Source of the DNA: Deltaproteobacteria bacterium
GTDB taxonomy: Bacteria; Bdellovibrionota_C; UBA2361; SZUA-149; JADYYL01
Direction of reading: 5' to 3'
DNA: 9,342 nucleotides
Assembly: GCA_020853655.1 (NCBI GenBank)
Contig: JADYYL010000232.1
Location: 1 to 9,342, forward strand
Shown here in pieces: positions 5,629-9,342 of the stretch (position 1 is the stretch's first letter; the number at the start of each line of letters is the position of its first letter). The position numbers and the translations under genes are program-made. The notes beneath the pieces are model-generated. The model saw only the letters and a program-made list of their open reading frames with translations. It was not told the origin of the DNA and ran no database searches.

Positions 5629-7122
5629 TCACCGGTCGACTCCGCAGTATGAAAGATTGAAGCTCTTGTTGCAGAGTGGAAACTCGAAGATGACTTCTCT
5701 CCGCATGGCATACGCGAGCGCGGCCCAATTGTGATAACTGGGATCGAAAATCTTATACGCCGCGAAACGACGATCGGCGCCGGTGACGGCAACGTGCGTG
5801 ATTTCCCCCCTCCAGCCCTCTGTCATGGAGAGGCAGAAGTGATTGGGTGGAATTCGATCGAGCGCCAGGTCGGCTCGGCTCGGTGATCCGGCGGGAGGGT
5901 GTTCGATGAGGCTCCGAATGATGCCGAGCGATTCGTGAATTTCGTCTCGACGGATCGCGGCTCGTGCGAGGACGTCGCCAGAGTGTTCCTGCATGATACG
6001 AAAGGGTATGTGCGAGTAAAGGTCCCCTGAAAAGCTCTTCCGAGAGTCGATCGCGAGGCCGGATGCTCTCGCCGCTACTCCCACAACGCCGAGCTCCCGG
6101 GCGATGGCTCGCGAAACGACGCCGGTGCCCGAGAATCGCGACAAAACGATCGGGTGCTCGAAGAGCAGCGAAATCGGGTCTGCGAGTTCCTTCTCGAGTA
6201 AAGCCAATCCCGTCATGAGACGTTCGCTCGTGTCGGCTGCCATTTGGAATCGTGTCCCACCGAAGCAGATCAGCCCACGTCCGAATCGACTCCCGCAGAG
6301 CTCCGCGGTGAGATTGAGCGCGCTCCCTCGTAGCCGGCCGCAGTAGGCAGCCGTGGGCACGAACGCAACATCGTTTGCGAGTGCCCCTATATCTCCGATG
6401 TGATTCGCAATGCGTTCGAGTTCGAGGCCGACGACGCGGATGTTTTGTGCGGTGCGGTTGACTTGCGTGCCGGTGAGCGCCTCGAGGAGCTGAAAGTAGC
6501 ACACCGCGTGTCCTACGCTGGTGTCGCCGGCGACGGTCTCGAGCTGTGCACTCGTGCGTGGATGGGGGCCGCCGATGAGCGCCCGCTCGATGCCGCGATG
6601 TTGGTAGCCAAGCGAGATCTCAAGGTGAAGAATCTCTTCACCATGCGCCTGGAAGCGGAAGTGCCCGGGTTCAATGACACCGGCGTGGACTGGACCCACT
6701 GCAAACTCGTGGGCATCAGAGCCTCCGACGCGGAAATAGTCCTGTCGCTCGATAGCCATTGGAGCGCCGGGAACGAAGCGAACTGGGGCGCTCACTGGAA
6801 TTCCGTCGAACGAGACACCGTAGTCTTCCGCTATCTCTCGCTCGAAGAGATGAAACTGAGCGCACAAGGGCGTCAGCGACGGGTGAGAGGGCTCGAGCTC
6901 GGCGCTCAGGACCTCACACTCGCTCCGCCATTCATCACCGAGCACGGTAAAAAGATGTCGGCGCCCTTCGCGTGGTGCGACGAAGTGAGCGATGAGTCGG
7001 TTCCCGTTACCGAGGGCCGCCACGGCACGCTCGGACAAAACATTGTACGGAACGACTGGAATGCGAACCAGGGGTACGGCGGTCTGCGGGGAGAAACGTA
7101 GGCCAAGAGCTTGGAGGTTCAT
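5629..7122 (-). CDS. hyfG: Hydrogenase-related large subunit (HyfG/HycE-like, NuoC-NuoD fusion) lacking all NiFe ligands
   Basis: This 497-residue protein has an N-terminal NuoC-like domain (about 15-115, with FEREIAEDYGVSF at 93-105) and a NuoD/NiFe-large-subunit domain (about 140-497). GPVHAG, EPGHFRF (151-157) and LGYQHRGIE (171-179) are classic for the HycE/HyfG family. Where HycE has ICGICS, this protein has VAGDTS, placing Ala198 and Thr201 at the ligand cysteines. At the C-terminus DPCxxC becomes DPSYHN, with Ser462 and Asn465 instead. It therefore cannot bind NiFe in the known way and is assigned to energy-converting hydrogenase-related (Ehr) complexes. The start is ATG 7122, 5 nt after a perfect AAGGAGGT, and its A is the last base of the hyfF stop. 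ATG 7125 is the alternative. The symbol marks homology, not hydrogenase activity. Confidence 0.9.
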   Translation of the reverse strand: MNLQALGLRFSPQTAVPLVRIPVVPYNVLSERAVAALGNGNRLIAHFVAPREGRRHLFTVLGDEWRSECEVLSAELEPSHPSLTPLCAQFHLFEREIAEDYGVSFDGIPVSAPVRFVPGAPMAIERQDYFRVGGSDAHEFAVGPVHAGVIEPGHFRFQAHGEEILHLEISLGYQHRGIERALIGGPHPRTSAQLETVAGDTSVGHAVCYFQLLEALTGTQVNRTAQNIRVVGLELERIANHIGDIGALANDVAFVPTAAYCGRLRGSALNLTAELCGSRFGRGLICFGGTRFQMAADTSERLMTGLALLEKELADPISLLFEHPIVLSRFSGTGVVSRAIARELGVVGVAARASGLAIDSRKSFSGDLYSHIPFRIMQEHSGDVLARAAIRRDEIHESLGIIRSLIEHPPAGSPSRADLALDRIPPNHFCLSMTEGWRGEITHVAVTGADRRFAAYKIFDPSYHNWAALAYAMRREVIFEFPLCNKSFNLSYCGVDR

Positions 7123-8591
7123 CATCCACCTCCTTGGAGAATCTGTGCGGCGGAATCGATGACGCGAAGTATCGGTCCAGGAATGTAGTAGCCGAGGAGC
7201 AGGAGGCCTGCGCACAAGGCTACTGCAGGAGCAAGATTACTCGGCAGCTCGACGGAACGGGAATCCTCTGGCGGCGTCTCCGGCTCGCCAAAGCACATTC
7301 GGACGAAGACCGTGGCCATCCCAACGAAAATGATCGTCAGGAATACCAGCGCGAGTCCTCCGAGGATGTAACGCTGCGCATCGAAGGTCGCTTTGACGAT
7401 GAACAATTCGCTTACGAAGAGGCCGAACGGTGGGGCACCGGAGATTGCAAACAATCCGAAGAGCCATAAGGCAGCGTTGCCCGGTAACGTTCCCCACATT
7501 CCCCGCACCGCGTCGACGGACCGTGTCGAATGAGATTGCGCGATATTCCCAGCAACGATGAAGAGCATCGCTTTTGCCAATCCGTGGTTCAAGGCGTGGA
7601 GTAGTGCGCCGAACACTCCGACTCCACCGAGTCCCACGCCGAGGACGATGAGGCCCATATGTTCGACAGTGGAATACCCGAGGAGCCGTTTGAAGTCCTC
7701 CTGACGGAGGATGTGAATCGTCGCACCAAATATTGACGCGAGTCCGAAAAAAACAAGGAGGTTCTGTGCGAACAGGATGGTCTCCCCTCCGGCCACACAA
7801 ATCACGGAATAGACCCGGAGCACCGCGAGTAATGCGCAATTGACGAGCGCCCCGGAGATCATGGGGAAAATGGTTGGTGCCTCCGCGTAAGCGTCCGGGA
7901 GCCACATATGGAAGGGCGCCAACCCAGCCTTTGTCCCGTAGCCGACAAGGATGAAGAGAAAGGCGAGCTTGAGCCACTCGACGTTGAGTGCTGGCGAGGC
8001 AGCTCGAACGGCGTCGATCGTGAACGGGATGTCTCCCGCCGCGGAAGCGCTCACTCCCAGAAACATCGTTCCGAGAAGGGCGAGGGACATTCCCACCGTG
8101 CATGTGAGGACATACTTCCAAGCCGCTTCGAGTGACCTACTATGCGCGGGATGGAAGATCAGGGGGGCGCTCGCTAACGTTGTTGCTTCAAGAGCAACCC
8201 ATAGAAGTGCGAAATGCCGGGCGGCACACACGACTGTTGCCATCGATAGCGAAAAGAGAAAGCACGAGCAGAAGACGCGCGGTGACGCCGTAAACACGAA
8301 GGCAAGCGTTCGCGAGTGCCCAGTCGATTGGGTCGCCAGCGAGTGGCTAAGCGCAACCGACGCGGTGAGAAACACCAAGCTCGAGACGGTGAGGAACAGC
8401 AACCCGGGGGCGTCGAGTGCCAGAATGCGACCGGGCTCAACGACAGGCACGCCGGCGAGCCAGATCCCGAGAACACCAAGGAAGTGGGTGAACGTCGGTG
8501 CCAGAACAATCTTCCGACGTAAGAGATCGTCATCAACGAGGAACGCGGATGCCGCAGCGAGTCCTGCGATGACGGCGAGCAGGAGACTCAT
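7122..8591 (-). CDS. hyfF: Antiporter-like proton-translocating membrane subunit HyfF (NuoL/M/N family)
   Basis: This 489-residue polytopic protein has about 13-14 hydrophobic segments and belongs to the Mrp-antiporter/NuoN family. It keeps the expected charged residues: Glu135 in the TM5-like segment (WVALEATTL), Lys221 in GTKAGLAPFHMWLPDAYAEAP, His336 and Lys340 in ALNHGLAKAMLF, and Glu395/Lys400 near the TM12-like segment (SELFIVKA). These form the proton channel in complex I antiporter subunits, so ion pumping is likely retained. The GTKAGLAPFHMWLPDA block and length are like HyfF and the mycobacterial HycQ type. ATG 8591 overlaps the hyfE stop (ATGA), with GAGGG 4 nt upstream. Within the complex it should couple electron transfer in the peripheral arm to proton movement. 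Confidence 0.9.
   Translation of the reverse strand: MSLLLAVIAGLAAASAFLVDDDLLRRKIVLAPTFTHFLGVLGIWLAGVPVVEPGRILALDAPGLLFLTVSSLVFLTASVALSHSLATQSTGHSRTLAFVFTASPRVFCSCFLFSLSMATVVCAARHFALLWVALEATTLASAPLIFHPAHSRSLEAAWKYVLTCTVGMSLALLGTMFLGVSASAAGDIPFTIDAVRAASPALNVEWLKLAFLFILVGYGTKAGLAPFHMWLPDAYAEAPTIFPMISGALVNCALLAVLRVYSVICVAGGETILFAQNLLVFFGLASIFGATIHILRQEDFKRLLGYSTVEHMGLIVLGVGLGGVGVFGALLHALNHGLAKAMLFIVAGNIAQSHSTRSVDAVRGMWGTLPGNAALWLFGLFAISGAPPFGLFVSELFIVKATFDAQRYILGGLALVFLTIIFVGMATVFVRMCFGEPETPPEDSRSVELPSNLAPAVALCAGLLLLGYYIPGPILRVIDSAAQILQGGG
7128..7135 (-). promoter_or_regulatory. Perfect Shine-Dalgarno (AAGGAGGT) for hyfG, inside the hyfF 3' end
   Basis: The minus strand reads AAGGAGGT with full complementarity to the usual 16S rRNA 3' end. 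It lies in the last codons of hyfF, encoding part of the Gln-Gly-Gly-Gly C-terminus. It is 5 nt from ATG 7122 and only 2 nt from ATG 7125, which favours 7122. Confidence 0.75.
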
Positions 8592-9235
8592 GGTTCCCTC
8601 GCGATCGGTGCGCTATTCGATGTGTCGACCGATTGGAACACCCCGGTGCCGTGCGTCATGCCGGCGCTGAGAATTACGACAGCGAGAAATGCATCGAGGA
8701 GGATGCCGAGCTCCAGAAGGAGCGGTTGTTCGATCGCAAGCGCGGAGCCCGCGAGAAAGACCCCGTTCGAGAGGACCAGATAGCCGATAACCTGGGTCAT
8801 CGCGCTTCGTCGTGTGACGATCAGAAACAATCCGCTCAGCATGGTTGCGAATGCGTATGGGAGGAACTCGCGGGAGGCGCCATGCGTTGGATATCCAACG
8901 CTCGAGAGGAAAAAGAAAGAGAGGAGAATGATCATCGCGCCGGAGAAGAGCGAGAGCGAGTAACCGACGATGGGTGGATCCTCGAGGAATGGAGCGCCCG
9001 CCGCGGCGCGACGAAGGACAAAGGGAACGAGAATGCCCTCGACGACGAAGAGCGCGACGGCGAGAAAGATGGTCCTGAATCCGCCGAGCGGGTAATGCGC
9101 CGAGAGGGTCAGCGCCGAGAGAAGAAGTCCCTGAAGGGTCACAAACGAGACAAGGGAAAGAAGTCGATTCGAGCCGAAGAGACCGAAGTTGGAAAGCAGG
9201 AGCAAGACGAGAATGGTGTGGGTCGTTTCGCTCAT
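8588..9235 (-). CDS. hyfE: Hydrogenase-4-like membrane subunit HyfE (NuoK-related)
   Basis: This 215-residue protein is almost entirely hydrophobic, with about 6-7 membrane segments, and matches the usual length of HyfE (about 216 in E. coli). The C-terminal part has the family's GYLVLSNGVFLAG segment (151-163) and a buried acid, Glu175, in LLLELGILLDAF. A second membrane acid, Glu66, lies in ALFVVEGILVP. NuoK-like subunits use such buried glutamates in the proton path. The start ATG 9235 overlaps the stop of the upstream hyfC-like gene (ATGA); its ribosome binding site is weak, so expression probably depends on translational coupling. It also shares an ATGA with hyfF downstream. Family assignment is firm; the exact role of the two acids is inferred by analogy. 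Confidence 0.88.
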   Translation of the reverse strand: MSETTHTILVLLLLSNFGLFGSNRLLSLVSFVTLQGLLLSALTLSAHYPLGGFRTIFLAVALFVVEGILVPFVLRRAAAGAPFLEDPPIVGYSLSLFSGAMIILLSFFFLSSVGYPTHGASREFLPYAFATMLSGLFLIVTRRSAMTQVIGYLVLSNGVFLAGSALAIEQPLLLELGILLDAFLAVVILSAGMTHGTGVFQSVDTSNSAPIAREP

Positions 9236-9342
9236 AGCCGATCACAGATGAGAACGAAAATGAGCAGCGCGAACGCGGTCGCACCGACGAGCAGCTGGGG
9301 AACACGGCGCAGCCGAACCCTCGCAGATGTTGACTCCACTAC
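9232..9342 (-). CDS. hyfC: HyfC/HycD-like (NuoH-type) membrane anchor subunit, C-terminal end (partial)
   Basis: The last 36 residues of a protein enter from the right edge on the minus strand and end at TGA 9234-9232, overlapping the hyfE ATG by 4 nt. They read VVESTSARVRLRRVPQLLVG followed by one hydrophobic helix and a short polar end. A conserved Glu before a basic A-R/K-x-RL segment and a final membrane helix are typical of the C-terminus of HycD/HyfC subunits, the NuoH relatives that anchor the peripheral arm and contribute to the proton path. The position just before hyfE fits the usual hyf/hyc order. The piece is short, so the call relies partly on context. Confidence 0.75.
   Translation of the reverse strand, partial: VVESTSARVRLRRVPQLLVGATAFALLIFVLICDRL

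Noticed and set aside
6400..7101. Long plus-strand open frame opposite the large subunit gene
   Set aside because: It lies antisense to a well-recognised gene, has no family resemblance and no ribosome binding site. Such frames are common opposite GC-rich genes. The same applies to 5124-5618 and 7951-8670 (plus), and 1569-2294 and 3101-3868 (minus).
7237..8121. 294-codon minus-strand frame within hyfF
   Set aside because: It is on the same strand but out of frame with hyfF. The translation is Arg/Pro/His-rich and lacks membrane segments, whereas the hyfF frame has all family motifs.
4851..9342. A functional NiFe hydrogenase or formate hydrogenlyase
   Set aside because: All four NiFe ligand cysteines of the large subunit are replaced, and no formate dehydrogenase gene is in the window.
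4851..9342. Part of a canonical NADH:quinone oxidoreductase (complex I) operon
   Set aside because: HyfE-type subunit, fused NuoC-NuoD large subunit, CxxC small subunit and gene order all match the Hyf/Hyc/Ehr group. Complex I NuoB has adjacent cysteines.
1038..9342. Direct control of the Ehr operon by the adjacent kinase cassette
   Set aside because: The two are convergent, no DNA-binding output domain is encoded, and the Ehr promoter lies outside the window. Nothing in the sequence supports it beyond proximity.

Overview
The window reads as a compact stretch of a fairly GC-rich bacterial chromosome with strong Shine-Dalgarno sites and close gene packing. The gene families (GAF hybrid histidine kinase, HDOD protein, Hyf/Hyc-type membrane complex, YbaN/DUF454 protein) fit a Gram-negative bacterium, possibly a deltaproteobacterial-type lineage, but no taxonomic marker is present and that placement is weak inference.

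Layout: (1) 2-259 (+) is the C-terminal end of an L-glutamate-gamma-semialdehyde (P5C) dehydrogenase, the last step of proline catabolism. (2) 282-722 (-) is a small YbaN/DUF454-type membrane protein, convergent with it. (3) A 363-nt intergenic region (723-1085) separates it from a divergent signalling cassette. (4) 1086-4827 (+) holds three genes in the same direction: a soluble GAF-HisKA-HATPase-REC hybrid histidine kinase, an HDOD protein with a C-terminal GAF-like region (2 nt downstream, clearly cotranscribed), and a single-domain CheY-like response regulator 62 nt further on. (5) 4851-9342 (-) is the distal part of an operon for a membrane-bound group-4-hydrogenase-like complex, in transcription order hyfC-like (only its C-terminus in the window), hyfE, hyfF, hyfG-like and a hycF-hycG/hyfI-like fusion. 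Its genes overlap by 1-4 nt or lie 7 nt apart.

The most notable point is that the large subunit of this complex has lost all four cysteines that would bind the NiFe centre: the N-terminal pair aligns to Ala198 and Thr201, and the C-terminal pair to Ser462 and Asn465. The small subunit keeps the CxxC...C...C set for its Fe-S cluster, and the antiporter-like subunit keeps the Glu/Lys/His residues of the proton path. The complex therefore should not be a hydrogenase. It fits the energy-converting hydrogenase-related (Ehr) group, evolutionary relatives of complex I and formate hydrogenlyase with an unknown electron acceptor or donor. The electron-input ferredoxin domain, usually a separate HycF-like protein, is fused to the small subunit here.

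The signalling cassette and the Ehr operon run toward each other with only 23 nt between their stop codons. The sequence shows no direct regulatory connection between them.
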